Notes: a model not told the origin generated them from the sequence alone. Positions 44,211 to 53,425 are shown, counted from the stretch's first letter. The stretch is DNA of 64,000 nt from DTHT01 sp037444625 (GCA_037444625.1 JBBIMA010000014.1:1-64000), one strand, 5' to 3'. A program made the numbers and translations.

Positions 44211-47200
44211 TCAGAACTCCAGGCGGAGCGCGTAACGCAGTTGTCGGCCGTAGTTGCCGGCGGCCGGGGCGTTGGTCCGCCCGAAGTCCGAAGCGGTGAT
44301 GCTCACCGTCGGGTTGGCCCAGTTGAGTTTGTTGAACGCGTTGTAGGCCTCCAGACGGAACTCGGGTTTGAATCTCTCGCGGATCGTGAATTTCTTGCTA
44401 AGCACGGCGTCCAGGTTCGAGAAGCCGGGCCCTCGGAGGTCGTCATAGTACAAGGGATTCGATCGGCGCGTGTAGGCCGGCAAGCGGCCGAATCCGGTGG
44501 TGTCGAACCAAAGGTTGGCGGCGCCCACGCCTCCGATTTTCTTCACGCTCGGCGGAGCCACCATGGCGCCGAATTGCAAGAGCTGGCCTCCCCGGTAGGT
44601 GAAGATGCCTGAGAGCTGCCACCCGCCGAGGGCCAGATCCAGAGCCCGAGGCATGTTGGCGCCCAGGGGGCGGCCCCGCCCCACCGGGATCCCGAACGCC
44701 CCCACCGCCACCACGCGGTGCCTCGCGTTCACATCATCCACCCACGTCAGCAGGCGGTCATACTGATCCTGCTCGTCATAGAAGCTCTGGGACCTCGCGC
44801 TCACCCAGGCATAGCTCGCCATGAAGGAGAAGCCCTGCCGGAACGGTCGCTGGAGCCGGACTTGCAACGAGTGATTTCGATAGGTTCCCAGGTCCGTAAA
44901 AGTCTGCGTGATGGTTCCGTATTGGGGATACGGCTTGAGGAGCGTCGCCACCGAGACCGTGGCTTGTTTTCGCAAGGCGCCCGGAAACGTCGCCACCGTG
45001 CCGTAGTTGTAGAACGGGTTCGCCACCGTCTTGCTTAGCTCCGCTCCGTACTTGTAAGTGAGGCGGGGGTCCATCAGGTTCAGACCCACGCTCAGCAAGT
45101 CCCGACTGACGAAGTTGTGGAAGTACGTCAGCTCCGCGACCGTCCGGCCCCAGATCTCGCGCTGGAAGACCGCACTGATCCGGTCGCTGATCGGCGGGCG
45201 GCGCTGGTACTTCGGGATCGTGATGTTGTCGCCCAGGTTCGTGTAGCGGCCGTAGCTCTTGCCGTAGGCCGGCGTCAAGCCCTGGGGGAAGGGATTGGCC
45301 AGGAACGCCTGAGGGACCCCTTCCAGCCAGGGCAGCACTTCGGTGATGGGGCTGAAGGCGGCCAGATTCAGCGAACCCAGAGGCTCGTTGCCGCTGTCGG
45401 TGTAGGAGTTGGGCGTGTAAAAGCGGCCGTAACCAAACCTTAGCGAAGTCTTATTGTCCACCCGGTAAGCCAGGCCCACCCGGGGCATCAATTGCAGCTT
45501 TTCACTTTGCGTCGCCCGATTGGCCCCCGGTTCCGTGAAGTAGAAGGCGCCGTTATAGAGAAAACTCTTCTGCCCCGCCGACTCCGCCATCAACTGGGCC
45601 ACGGTCTTGCCGGTTCCTCCCGCGGCCAGCGACGCCAGTTTCGGATCCACGGCCGCCTGCATGCCGGGTATGGGATCGCTCAGATCCAGGCGCTGGGGCA
45701 GCCGGTTGTCCGGATCCCAGATCCCGCCCTCGTATTCGTAGCGCAGGCCCAGGTTGAGCGTTACGTTCCGACTCAGCTTGAAGTCGTCCTGCGCATAGAA
45801 CGCGTACATCTCGGTGTTGGCGTACTGGATGGGCACGTACTGGGCGTTGGAGCGGGCGGGATTCATGACGCCCAGCAGAAAGCTGGCCCACGGCGCTCCG
45901 GTATTCACGGCGCCGCCCGGCGTCGTGTTTGCCGTGCCGGCGGCGTCGAACACCAGGTTGACCAGCCCCCCGAAGCGGGCCGCCCAGCCCCGCTTGAAGC
46001 GTACATCCGCCCCGACCTTGACGGAGTGGTCGGTCAAGTACTTGGCGAACTGGCCGCTGAAGCTGTAGCCGAGCGGCTCCTGCCACCACAGATTCCGGAC
46101 GCCGAAAGTATCGCCGCTGGGAATCTGCATATTGGGGAAGTAGATCAGCGGCCGGTCCTTCGCGTAGGGCTTCCACCATCCGCTAGGCCACAGCGCGGCG
46201 TACCCCTCCTCTCCGATGTCCATCTCGGGGTATTTCCGTTTATCCTCGGTCTTGTAATAGGCGTACCTCACCGTCAGGGCGGCCGTCGGACTGAGCGTGT
46301 AGACCGTGTCGGCCGCGATGTTAAAGCCGTTTCGCACGGAACCTTCCGTCCGCCGCATCTTCAGCACGTCGGCCCCGTTGGTGTAGTCGTTGGCGTCCTG
46401 ATTGGTGCGGAAGAAGCTGACGCGGCCGAAGGCCTTCCAGCGGTCGCTGATTTGCCAGTCCACCCGGTTAGACAGGTTGTAGTAGCGGTACGTCCGGGTG
46501 AAATCGTACTTGTAGTTGTTCAAGCCGGTCAGATCGTCGCCGGCGTTGTTCGGGCTCCACAGGTTCTTGAGAATCTTAGCCGCCAGGGGGTCCCAGCGGG
46601 CCGCCGGAATTCTGTTCCCCTGGAAGGGATCGCGGACCACCCTTCCGCCCGCGATACGGGAGGTGAGCGGGTCATAGATCACCCGCTGCCTGCCGTCGGT
46701 GTACAGGGATTGGGAAAAGTCTCCCTGCCGCTCGGCTGCGGTCGGCAAGGTGTAGGCCATGGCCTGGAAGGAGGCGTCGGTCTGTTTCTCGTACGAGCTG
46801 AACAGGAAGAGCTTGTTCTTCCTGAGGGGCATCCCGATCGTGCCCCCGCCATTCCAGGAAGTACCTCTGGAATGCTGCCGCGTGATGCGGTTGCTCAACG
46901 CATTCCAGTCGGGATCGCCCCCGAAGTAGTAGGCGCTGCCGTGGATCTCGTTGGTCCCCGACTTCATCGCCATGGTGATCACGCCGCCGGCGCTGTGCCC
47001 GAACTCGGCGTCCACGGCGTTATGCCGGACCGAGTAGTCGCTGACCGCCTCCACCGGCGGGTTGTACCCCAGTTTCGAGGAATTGGCCAGCGGCGAGCCG
47101 TCAATGAGGACTTCGTTTCGTCCCAACGTGCGGCCGCCGATGTCATAGGCGTTGGCCGCGTAATGGTCGTAGTTTGCGTTCCGCGTCCAATCCCCGTTTA

Positions 47201-47684
47201 CGGACGGGTCCAAAGCCACCAGGGTCACGGGATTGCGGCTGATCAGGGGCAGCTCCTTGAACAGCGCCTGTTCCACGGTCATCTCCTGGTTGGCGGTGTT
47301 GAACTGCACCCCCACCGCACCGGCCTCCACGGTGATGGTCTCGACCAGGTCCGACACCTTGAGCGTGATGTCGGCCGTGACGTCGCCGTATTGGAGCACC
47401 CGTACGTTCTCCTGCACGACGGTGGCGAAGCCCTTCAGGGCGGCGGTCAGCGTGTACGTGCCGGGATCGACCTGGTCGAAAAGGTATCGGCCGTTGGCCC
47501 CGCTCTCGCGCGCCACCGCCACCCCGGTGGCGTTGTTGCGCAGCGTTACGGACACGCCGGGCACGGCGGCGCCGCTGGCGTCCACGATGACCCCCTGAAC
47601 CCGGCCGCGCGGGTCCTGGGCCGGCATGGAAACGGCAGCCGCCAGCGCCGCCCAGGCTACCACGATTCTCGGTGCCCATCGCAT
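44211..47684 (-). CDS. TonB-dependent receptor, Oar-like, likely SorC-regulated
   Basis: 1157 residues. Signal RWAPRIVVAWAALAAAVSMPAQ, a carboxypeptidase-regulatory-like domain (VQGVIVDASGAAVPGVSVTLRN ... PGTYTLTAAL), plug (SRNPVTLVALDPSVNG, IGGRTLGRNEVLIDGSP, FGHSAGGVITMAMKSGTNE) and a barrel ending in Phe (RYALRLEF). It is only distantly similar to the other receptor in the window, so substrates probably differ. AAGGAG lies six bases before the ATG. Its promoter at 47796-47824 is flanked by two GCAT-type operator sites, linking outer-membrane uptake to the sugar regulon. The permease at 47888 is upstream on the same strand but has its own promoter. Confidence 0.9.
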   Translation of the reverse strand: MRWAPRIVVAWAALAAAVSMPAQDPRGRVQGVIVDASGAAVPGVSVTLRNNATGVAVARESGANGRYLFDQVDPGTYTLTAALKGFATVVQENVRVLQYGDVTADITLKVSDLVETITVEAGAVGVQFNTANQEMTVEQALFKELPLISRNPVTLVALDPSVNGDWTRNANYDHYAANAYDIGGRTLGRNEVLIDGSPLANSSKLGYNPPVEAVSDYSVRHNAVDAEFGHSAGGVITMAMKSGTNEIHGSAYYFGGDPDWNALSNRITRQHSRGTSWNGGGTIGMPLRKNKLFLFSSYEKQTDASFQAMAYTLPTAAERQGDFSQSLYTDGRQRVIYDPLTSRIAGGRVVRDPFQGNRIPAARWDPLAAKILKNLWSPNNAGDDLTGLNNYKYDFTRTYRYYNLSNRVDWQISDRWKAFGRVSFFRTNQDANDYTNGADVLKMRRTEGSVRNGFNIAADTVYTLSPTAALTVRYAYYKTEDKRKYPEMDIGEEGYAALWPSGWWKPYAKDRPLIYFPNMQIPSGDTFGVRNLWWQEPLGYSFSGQFAKYLTDHSVKVGADVRFKRGWAARFGGLVNLVFDAAGTANTTPGGAVNTGAPWASFLLGVMNPARSNAQYVPIQYANTEMYAFYAQDDFKLSRNVTLNLGLRYEYEGGIWDPDNRLPQRLDLSDPIPGMQAAVDPKLASLAAGGTGKTVAQLMAESAGQKSFLYNGAFYFTEPGANRATQSEKLQLMPRVGLAYRVDNKTSLRFGYGRFYTPNSYTDSGNEPLGSLNLAAFSPITEVLPWLEGVPQAFLANPFPQGLTPAYGKSYGRYTNLGDNITIPKYQRRPPISDRISAVFQREIWGRTVAELTYFHNFVSRDLLSVGLNLMDPRLTYKYGAELSKTVANPFYNYGTVATFPGALRKQATVSVATLLKPYPQYGTITQTFTDLGTYRNHSLQVRLQRPFRQGFSFMASYAWVSARSQSFYDEQDQYDRLLTWVDDVNARHRVVAVGAFGIPVGRGRPLGANMPRALDLALGGWQLSGIFTYRGGQLLQFGAMVAPPSVKKIGGVGAANLWFDTTGFGRLPAYTRRSNPLYYDDLRGPGFSNLDAVLSKKFTIRERFKPEFRLEAYNAFNKLNWANPTVSITASDFGRTNAPAAGNYGRQLRYALRLEF

Positions 47685-47755
47685 AACTTCTCCTTGCCCG
47701 TTTACTCTCATGTCCTTGCTCCTTCCCGGCCCTGGCAGAGCCTGCGGCCGCCGCT

Positions 47756-47767
47756 GCATGAATATGC
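47756..47767 (-). promoter_or_regulatory. Putative SorC operator downstream of the TonB receptor promoter
   Basis: GCATGAATATGC, identical to the site at 49077-49088. It lies about 28 bases beyond the -10 box, in the transcribed leader, where a bound repressor would block elongation. Confidence 0.55.
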
Positions 47768-47795
47768 GGGCGGCCATCAAGATCCTTCAGGCCGG

Positions 47796-47824
47796 ATGCT
47801 AGCATGCCCGCGCGTGCCGGTCAA
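47796..47824 (-). promoter_or_regulatory. Sigma-70-like promoter of the TonB receptor at 44211-47684
   Basis: On the minus strand TTGACC (47824-47819), a 17-base spacer and TAGCAT (47801-47796). The -10 lies inside a perfect 10-base palindrome ATGCTAGCAT (47796-47805), which also contains GCAT and may be a further operator contact. Confidence 0.6.
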
Positions 47825-47851
47825 GGGCTTTGCTTGCAAAATCGTGACCCC

Positions 47852-47865
47852 TGCATAAAAATGCA
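47852..47865 (-). promoter_or_regulatory. Putative SorC operator upstream of the TonB receptor promoter
   Basis: TGCATAAAAATGCA: arms TGCAT/ATGCA around four A. It lies about 28 bases upstream of the -35 box. With the 47756 site it brackets the promoter, as in looping repressors. Confidence 0.55.
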
Positions 47866-47887
47866 CGCGCCCGTCCCGCGCCCCCGC

Positions 47888-48904
47888 TCATGCGTTCGAA
47901 TATGTGATCAGCGCCAGCCCCGCCAGGTAGCACAGGAACATCCAGGCCAGCAACCGACTGGTCCCCGGCGGCGCCTGCGCAAACTCTTTCCAGGCCAGCA
48001 CTCCCCAAAGGATGGCCACTACCGGCGCAGCGTTGCTCAGCGCGTAGGACACCGCCGGTCCGGCCGCACCCACCGCCAGGAAGCTGGCGGTCAGCCCCAG
48101 GCTCCAGATGGCGCCCCCCAGAGCGCCGGTCAGATGCGTCCCCAGGCTCCCTTTCCAGTAGTCCGCCATCGCCACCGGCGGCCCTTCCACCGGCTTCCTC
48201 ATGAAGATCGGGTTGAAAACGAACGTGGTGAGAAACGCGCCCAGGCTGAACAAGAAGGCCGCCGTCAGGGGCATCAGCCTGCCGGTTCCTCCCGCGACGA
48301 ACTGCCTATCTATTGATCTGACCACCAGCCCGTAAAAGAAGGCGATCAGAAGGCCCGCGCCCACCGAAAGCAGGATTCCCTTGGCTTCGGGCTTCTTGGT
48401 GGCGCCGGCCAGGCGCCGGTAGGCCGCCATGCTGAGCAGGATGGCGGCCACGATCACCGCCACTCCCAGAAACAGCACCCCGGGTTTCTTTTGCGCGTCT
48501 CCCCCGGCCAGCGCCATCAGGACGTAGTTAAAGACGATCCCGACTACCCAGGCGAGGCCCCCTCCGATCGGGAATCCGACCGCCATGCCGGCCACCGCAA
48601 TGGCCGCCACCAGCAACAGATTGCCCAGATTCCAGACCGTCCCCCCCAGCAGCGCCGACAGCACGCTGGCCCGGTCGGCCTGGGCCAGATCGGCCAGGAA
48701 CGGCCGCCCCGCCGGGCCGAGGCTACCGAAGGTCAGGGCCGCGAGCGCGGAAAACAGCAGCAGCCCGCTGACGAAATCCCAGTAGAACAGCTCAAAACGC
48801 CAGGTGCGCGCGGCCAGCTTTTGGGTATTGGACCACGATCCCCAGCAGGTCATGGTGAGCACGCACAGCAGGACGGCGAGCGCGTAGTTATGGACGGTGA
48901 CCAT
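47888..48904 (-). CDS. GRP/RhaT-like sugar permease
   Basis: 338 residues, about ten membrane helices. The opening VLLCVLTMTCWGSWSNTQKLA with RFELFYWDFVSGLLL is typical of the glucose/ribose uptake and RhaT-like sugar permeases in the drug/metabolite superfamily, as are GGTVWNLGNLLLV and AVSYALSNAAPVVAILWGVLAWKEF. It probably imports a neutral monosaccharide with protons across the inner membrane. GGGAGG precedes the ATG. Its promoter (48959-48987) and the operator at 48923 stand between it and the divergent transketolase operon, so uptake and catabolism share one control region. Confidence 0.87.
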   Translation of the reverse strand: MVTVHNYALAVLLCVLTMTCWGSWSNTQKLAARTWRFELFYWDFVSGLLLFSALAALTFGSLGPAGRPFLADLAQADRASVLSALLGGTVWNLGNLLLVAAIAVAGMAVGFPIGGGLAWVVGIVFNYVLMALAGGDAQKKPGVLFLGVAVIVAAILLSMAAYRRLAGATKKPEAKGILLSVGAGLLIAFFYGLVVRSIDRQFVAGGTGRLMPLTAAFLFSLGAFLTTFVFNPIFMRKPVEGPPVAMADYWKGSLGTHLTGALGGAIWSLGLTASFLAVGAAGPAVSYALSNAAPVVAILWGVLAWKEFAQAPPGTSRLLAWMFLCYLAGLALITYSNA

Positions 48905-48922
48905 GGAAGCCTCCCGGCGTTT

Positions 48923-48934
48923 GCATAATTATGC
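48923..48934 (-). promoter_or_regulatory. Putative SorC operator in the permease leader
   Basis: GCATAATTATGC, a perfect 12-base palindrome 19 bases upstream of the permease ATG and about 25 bases after its -10 box. A TTGC half-site lies 18 bases before it on the minus strand, the same spacing as at the two plus-strand promoters. Confidence 0.6.
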
Positions 48935-48958
48935 GGGCCCACTTGGGTCCGCAAGGCC

Positions 48959-48987
48959 TTTATAGCCTGAAGCCCGCCGGCAGTCAA
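48959..48987 (-). promoter_or_regulatory. Sigma-70-like promoter of the permease gene
   Basis: On the minus strand TTGACT (48987-48982), a 17-base spacer and TATAAA (48964-48959): one of the best promoter matches in the window. Confidence 0.65.
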
Positions 48988-49021
48988 GCGGCCCGTCCGG
49001 CCGAGCCGCCCGGGCTTTCCG

Positions 49022-49051
49022 TTGACAGGAAGGGCCGCCGGGTGCTACATT
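49022..49051 (+). promoter_or_regulatory. Sigma-70-like promoter of the transketolase operon
   Basis: TTGACA (49022-49027), 18 bases, TACATT (49046-49051). A perfect -35 and a weak -10, with operator elements starting five bases later. Arrangement closely parallels 41105-41171. Confidence 0.65.
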
Positions 49052-49055
49052 CGGG

Positions 49056-49088
49056 TTTGCATCTGCCGTCGAAAACGCATGAATATGC
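49056..49088 (+). promoter_or_regulatory. Putative SorC operator of the transketolase operon
   Basis: TTTGCAT (49056-49062) and GCATGAATATGC (49077-49088), GCAT elements 18 bases apart. The second element covers the start codon at 49079. It would overlap the transcription start, the classical repressor position. Confidence 0.6.
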
Positions 49089-49930
49089 AGAACCCGGACG
49101 CCTCCGGCTCCGCCGCTGACCGGTTGCGCCGGCGCGCCGACTGGATCCGCCGCCGCAGTCTCCGCATGGTCCACCAGGCCCGCCTGGGCCATCCGGGCGG
49201 GGATCTTTCCGCGGCCGACATCCTGGCGGTCCTTTATTTCGGCGTGCTCCGCGTGGATCCCGGCAATCCCGCCGCCCCCGACCGAGATCGCTTCATTATG
49301 AGCAAGGGGCACTGTTCCGGCGCCCTTTACGCCACGCTGGCGGCGGCGGGCTTCTTCCCGATCGAGCTGCTGGAAACCTACATGCAGCCGCTGTCGCCCT
49401 TGAGCGGTCACCCGGACCGCACCAGGGTTCCGGGCGTCGAAGCCAGTACGGGCGCCTTGGGACACGGCCTGCCGGTCGGGGTCGGCGTCGCACTGGCGGG
49501 CAAAATGGACGGCGCCCCCTGGCGCACTTACGTGCTCACCGGCGACGGGGAACTCCAGGAGGGCAGCAACTGGGAAGCGGCCATGGCTGCGGCGCATTAT
49601 GGTTTGGAGAATCTCACCCTGATCATTGACCGAAACCGGCTCCAGCAGGGAGATGCCACCGAGAGCACCGTGCGGCTGGAGCCGCTGGCGGAGAAGTGGC
49701 GAGCCTTCGGCTGGGCCGTGGCGGAGGTGGACGGGCACGATCACGCGGCGCTATTGTCCCTGTTCGGCCGCCTCCCCCTGGAGAGCGGCAAGCCGAGCTG
49801 CGTCATCGCCCATACGCGCAAGGGCAAGGGCGTCAGCTTCATGGAGGACCGGGTGGAGTGGCACCACCGCGTTCCGTCGAAAGCGGAGCTGGAGGCGGCG
49901 CTCGAAGAGCTCGGGGAAGGCGCCGAATGA
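49079..49930 (+). CDS. Split transketolase, N-terminal (TPP-binding) subunit
   Basis: 283 residues, the length of stand-alone N-terminal transketolase subunits. The TPP pyrophosphate motif GDGELQEGSNWEAAMAA starts at about 155 and ends with NLTLIIDRN; upstream are HQARLGHPGGDLSAADIL and FIMSKGHCSGALY. It forms the active site only with the C-terminal subunit encoded next (4-base overlap). Such split pairs include the apulose-4-phosphate transketolase AptAB and sulfofructose transketolase SqwGH, as well as ordinary transketolases. The start is ATG 49079 within the operator; an ATG two codons later is equally possible. Cytoplasmic carbon transfer between a ketose phosphate and an aldose phosphate. 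Confidence 0.92.
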   Translation: MNMQNPDASGSAADRLRRRADWIRRRSLRMVHQARLGHPGGDLSAADILAVLYFGVLRVDPGNPAAPDRDRFIMSKGHCSGALYATLAAAGFFPIELLETYMQPLSPLSGHPDRTRVPGVEASTGALGHGLPVGVGVALAGKMDGAPWRTYVLTGDGELQEGSNWEAAMAAAHYGLENLTLIIDRNRLQQGDATESTVRLEPLAEKWRAFGWAVAEVDGHDHAALLSLFGRLPLESGKPSCVIAHTRKGKGVSFMEDRVEWHHRVPSKAELEAALEELGEGAE

Positions 49931-50898
49931 GCGAGCTGTTCGATTGCCGGCACGCCTTCCGCGAAGCTCTTGAGGAGCTGGCGGCCTCCGATCCGCGGAT
50001 CGTGGTGGTCACCAACGACTCGATCGGATCCTCCAATATCGGCGGCTTCCGCCGGCGGTTCCCCGAGCGCTTCATCAACGCGGGAATCGCGGAGCAGAAC
50101 CTGGTCGGCATCGGCGCCGGCCTGGCCCAGAACGGCAAGATCCCCTTCGTATGCGGCGCGGCTTGTTTCCTGACCGGGCGCGCACTGGAGCAGGTGAAGA
50201 TAGACCTGGGATACTCGCGGGCCAACGTCAAGCTGTGCGGCATGTCGGGCGGGCTGGCCTATGGTGCGCTCGGACCGACGCATCACTCCCTGGAGGACCT
50301 GGCCTGGACGCGCGTGATTCCCAATCTCACCGTGGTCGTCCCCGCCGACCCGGTCGAGACCGCTCAGGCGGTGCGGGCGATCGCGGATCACCAAGGCCCG
50401 GTCTTCCTGCGCCTGAGCCGCATGCCGGTTCCCGTGGTGCACGCACCTGACTACCGCTTCCGGATCGGCCGGGCTGCCGTGCTCCTGGAGGGAGAGCACG
50501 TTACTCTGATCGCCAACGGCACCATGGTCTGCCGCGCGCTGGAGGCCGCACGGCTGCTGGCCGGCCAAGGCGTGTCCGCGCGCGTGATGAACATGTCCAC
50601 CCTCCAGCCGCTCGATCGGCAAGCCATTGTTGACGCGGCCGAACAAACCGCCGCGATAGTCACGGTCGAAGAACACTCCGTCCGCGGCGGGTTGGGCGGC
50701 GCGGTGGCCGAGGTGGTGGTCACCAGCCGGCCGGTGCGGATGAAGATGCTGGGCGTTCCGGGCGTGTTCGCCCCCACGGGTTCCGCCGCCTGGCTGTTCG
50801 AGCACTTTCGGCTGACTCCCGAGGGAATCCGCGACGCCGCCCTGGAGCTGCTTCAAGACAAGGAGCACCATGCGGTCCAAGTTCGTTCTGGCCATTGA
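49927..50898 (+). CDS. Split transketolase, C-terminal subunit
   Basis: 323 residues. The pyrimidine-binding half has INAGIAEQNLVGIGAGLAQNGKIPF with the conserved catalytic Glu of the AEQN string (about residue 56), then GPTHHSLEDLAWTRVIPNLTVVVPAD. The C-terminal domain begins near ARVMNMSTLQPLD. It pairs with the preceding N-terminal subunit, with which it overlaps by 4 bases. Its last 29 bases overlap the kinase gene. Together with the kinase this suggests a phosphorylated ketose as donor substrate. Confidence 0.92.
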   Translation: MSELFDCRHAFREALEELAASDPRIVVVTNDSIGSSNIGGFRRRFPERFINAGIAEQNLVGIGAGLAQNGKIPFVCGAACFLTGRALEQVKIDLGYSRANVKLCGMSGGLAYGALGPTHHSLEDLAWTRVIPNLTVVVPADPVETAQAVRAIADHQGPVFLRLSRMPVPVVHAPDYRFRIGRAAVLLEGEHVTLIANGTMVCRALEAARLLAGQGVSARVMNMSTLQPLDRQAIVDAAEQTAAIVTVEEHSVRGGLGGAVAEVVVTSRPVRMKMLGVPGVFAPTGSAAWLFEHFRLTPEGIRDAALELLQDKEHHAVQVRSGH

Positions 50899-52399
50899 CC
50901 AGGGCACCACCAATACCAAGGTCTTGCTGCTCGATCCCCGCGGCCGGGTGGTGGCCCGCGCTTCGCGACCGCTGCCCATTTCGTTTCCCCAGCCCGCCTG
51001 GGTGGAGCAGGACGCCGACCTGCTCTGGACCAGCGTCAGGGAGGCAGTGGATGAGTGTCTGGCGCAGGCCGGCGACCCGGAGCTGGCGGCCATAGGCGTT
51101 AGCAATCAGCGGGAGTCCGCCGTCGTGTGGGACCGCCGCACCGGCCGCCCTGCCGCCCCCTGCGTCGTGTGGCAGTGCCGCCGCTCGGCCGAGTTCTGCG
51201 AGGACCTGCGGCGCCGCGGCCTGGAGCCTCTCCTGAAAGAGCGGACCGGGCTGGCGATCGCCCCGCTGTTTTCCGCCGGCAAGATCCGCTGGCTCCTGGA
51301 CCACATCCCGGAGGGCCGGCGCCGCGCCGAGCAGGGAGACCTGTGCGCAGGGACGGTGGATAGCTGGGTGCTGTGGAACCTCACCGGCGGTGCCGTGCAT
51401 GCCTGCGACGCCACCAACGCCTCCCGTACCCAGCTCCTGAACTTGCGGCGCGTCAGTTGGGACGAAGACTTGCTCGCCATCTTCGGCGTGCCGCGTCGGC
51501 TCTTGCCCGAAGTGCGGCCCTCCAGCGCGATTTTCGGCCAGTCGGTGGCTCTGGGGCGCCTGCCGGGGGGTGTGCCCATCGCCAGTCTCATCGGCGATTC
51601 CCACGCCGCGCTGTTCGGTCACGCCGCTTTCCGGCCGGGCGCCGTCAAGGCCACTTACGGCACCGGGACGTCGCTGATGACGCTGACCGACGGCCCGGTG
51701 GAGTCGCAGCGCGGCCTCTCGACGACGATCGCGTGGTGGCGGGGCGCCGCCGCCACCTACGCCCTGGAAGGCAACATTCTGATGACCGGGAGCGCGATCC
51801 AATGGCTGGGGGAATTCCTGCGGTTGGAAGACCCGGCGCGCGCGGCGGCCGCTCTGGCCGCCGAGGCGCCGGATGCCGCGGGGGTGTACTTGGTGCCGGC
51901 CTTCGTCGGCTTGGGGGCCCCTTACTGGGACGCGCAGGCCAGGGGGTTGATCAGCGGCCTGACGCGAGGCACGACCGCCGCCCAGGTGGCTCGTGCCACT
52001 CTGGAATCAATCGCCTACCAAGTACGGGACGTCTTCGACGCCATGCGGGCGGAGGCGGCGGGGGAGTTGCCCGCCTTGATGGCCGACGGCGGCGCCAGCC
52101 GGAACGATGCCCTCATGCAGTTTCAGGCCGATATCCTGGGCCGCCCGGTCGTTCGGAATCTCTCCACCGACCTGTCGGCCATCGGTGCCGCCTGGCTGGC
52201 GGGCTTGGCTGTCGGCTATTGGGCGTCCCTCGAGGAATTGGAAGCGCTGCCGCGCTCGGAAGACCGCTTCGAGCCGCGCATGCCGGAAGCCGAGCGTCAG
52301 GCCCGCTATGCCGGCTGGCGGGAGGCTGTCGCTCGGGCGATGCTGCATTCGGCGGAAGCCCCGCAGGCCCCGGATGCGGCCGCAGCCGTACAATCGTAG
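50870..52399 (+). CDS. FGGY-family carbohydrate kinase
   Basis: 509 residues with two FGGY/actin-like halves: phosphate-1 loop LAIDQGTTNTKVLLLD, glycerol-kinase-like IGVSNQRESAVVWDRRTG, the catalytic Asp in SLIGDSHAALFGHAAF, then TYGTGTSLM, and the second-domain ADGGASRNDALMQFQADIL. The sequence lies between glycerol kinase and xylulokinase, which fits ketose kinases such as D-apulose or erythrulose kinase. The ATG has AAGGAG six bases upstream inside the transketolase gene. It would phosphorylate the isomerised sugar before the split transketolase acts. Substrate is inferred from context only. Confidence 0.9.
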   Translation: MRSKFVLAIDQGTTNTKVLLLDPRGRVVARASRPLPISFPQPAWVEQDADLLWTSVREAVDECLAQAGDPELAAIGVSNQRESAVVWDRRTGRPAAPCVVWQCRRSAEFCEDLRRRGLEPLLKERTGLAIAPLFSAGKIRWLLDHIPEGRRRAEQGDLCAGTVDSWVLWNLTGGAVHACDATNASRTQLLNLRRVSWDEDLLAIFGVPRRLLPEVRPSSAIFGQSVALGRLPGGVPIASLIGDSHAALFGHAAFRPGAVKATYGTGTSLMTLTDGPVESQRGLSTTIAWWRGAAATYALEGNILMTGSAIQWLGEFLRLEDPARAAAALAAEAPDAAGVYLVPAFVGLGAPYWDAQARGLISGLTRGTTAAQVARATLESIAYQVRDVFDAMRAEAAGELPALMADGGASRNDALMQFQADILGRPVVRNLSTDLSAIGAAWLAGLAVGYWASLEELEALPRSEDRFEPRMPEAERQARYAGWREAVARAMLHSAEAPQAPDAAAAVQS

Positions 52400-52402
52400 C
52401 CT

Positions 52403-53425
52403 ATGGCGCGCATTGATGAGCTGCGCTTGATGGCCAAGGTGGCCCGCATGTACCACCAGCAGGGCCTGACCCAGACCGAGATCATGAAACGCCTGCACAT
52501 CCACCAGTCCACGGTGTCGCGGGTGCTTAGGCGGGCCGAGAAGGAGGGCATCGTGCGGGTCGTCGTCAGCGTCCCCCCGGGAGCCCACCCTGAGCTGGAG
52601 GAAGCGCTTCAGTCCGCCTACGGCTTGCACGATGCGGTGGTGGTGGATTGCCTGGAGGACGAGGACCAGATCGTACGCGACCTGGGGGCAGCGGCCGCCT
52701 TCACGCTGGAAAGCACGCTCAAGCCCGGGGAGGTCATCGGCATTTCCTGTTGGAGCGCCGCCCTGCTGGCGATGGTGGATGCCATGCATCCCACGCAGCG
52801 CGCTCCGGGAAGCCGCGTGGTGCAGATTCTGGGCGGCGTAGGAAGCCCGGGCGCCCCCATGCACGCCACCAACGTCACGCGCCGCCTGGCCGGCCTCATC
52901 GGGGCCGAAATCACTCTGCTGCCGGCCCCCGGTGTGGTCGGCTCGGCCGAAGCCAGGCGGGTTCTCATGAGAGATCAGTTCGTCCAGCAGGCGATGGGGC
53001 TTTTCAAATCCGTCACCGTGGCCTTGGTCGGAATCGGGGCGGTGGAACCGTCCAAGATGCTGGCCGCCAGCGGCAACGTTTTCTCCAGAGAGGAGTTGAG
53101 ACTGCTCAGCAGCAAAGGGGCCGTCGGCGACATCTGCCTGAGGTTCTTCGACGCCGCCGGCCAGCCGGTGATCACGCCCCTCAACGAGCGCGTCATCAGC
53201 ATGGAGCTGAACCAGTTGAGGCGCGTGCCCCGGGTCATCGGCGTCGCGGGCGGCAAGAGGAAAACCGCGGCCATCCGCGGCGCCTTGGCGGGACGGTGGA
53301 TCAACGTGCTCATCACCGATCGCGCCACGGCCGAGAGGCTCTTGGAAGACCGCGCGGCCGAATCCCGCGCCGGCCGGTCCGCCGACGATGCGGTGGCATC
53401 CCGCAGGAGCCTGGCCAGGGCATGA
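52403..53425 (+). CDS. SorC/DeoR-type sugar-binding transcriptional regulator
   Basis: 340 residues. Residues 8-48 hold the SorC HTH (ARMYHQQGLTQTEIMKRLHIHQSTVSRVLRRAEKEG, recognition helix around HQSTVSRVL). From about 60 on is the SorC effector domain, a deaminase/isomerase-like fold, with IGISCWSAALLAMV, GVGSPGAPMHATNVTRRLA and VGIGAVEPSKML. SorC proteins bind phosphorylated sugars and act on palindromic operators. It lies four bases after the kinase, inside the operon it probably controls; GCAT-N4-ATGC sites at four promoters are the candidate targets. Whether it represses or activates cannot be told, though the site positions favour repression. Confidence 0.92.
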   Translation: MARIDELRLMAKVARMYHQQGLTQTEIMKRLHIHQSTVSRVLRRAEKEGIVRVVVSVPPGAHPELEEALQSAYGLHDAVVVDCLEDEDQIVRDLGAAAAFTLESTLKPGEVIGISCWSAALLAMVDAMHPTQRAPGSRVVQILGGVGSPGAPMHATNVTRRLAGLIGAEITLLPAPGVVGSAEARRVLMRDQFVQQAMGLFKSVTVALVGIGAVEPSKMLAASGNVFSREELRLLSSKGAVGDICLRFFDAAGQPVITPLNERVISMELNQLRRVPRVIGVAGGKRKTAAIRGALAGRWINVLITDRATAERLLEDRAAESRAGRSADDAVASRRSLARA

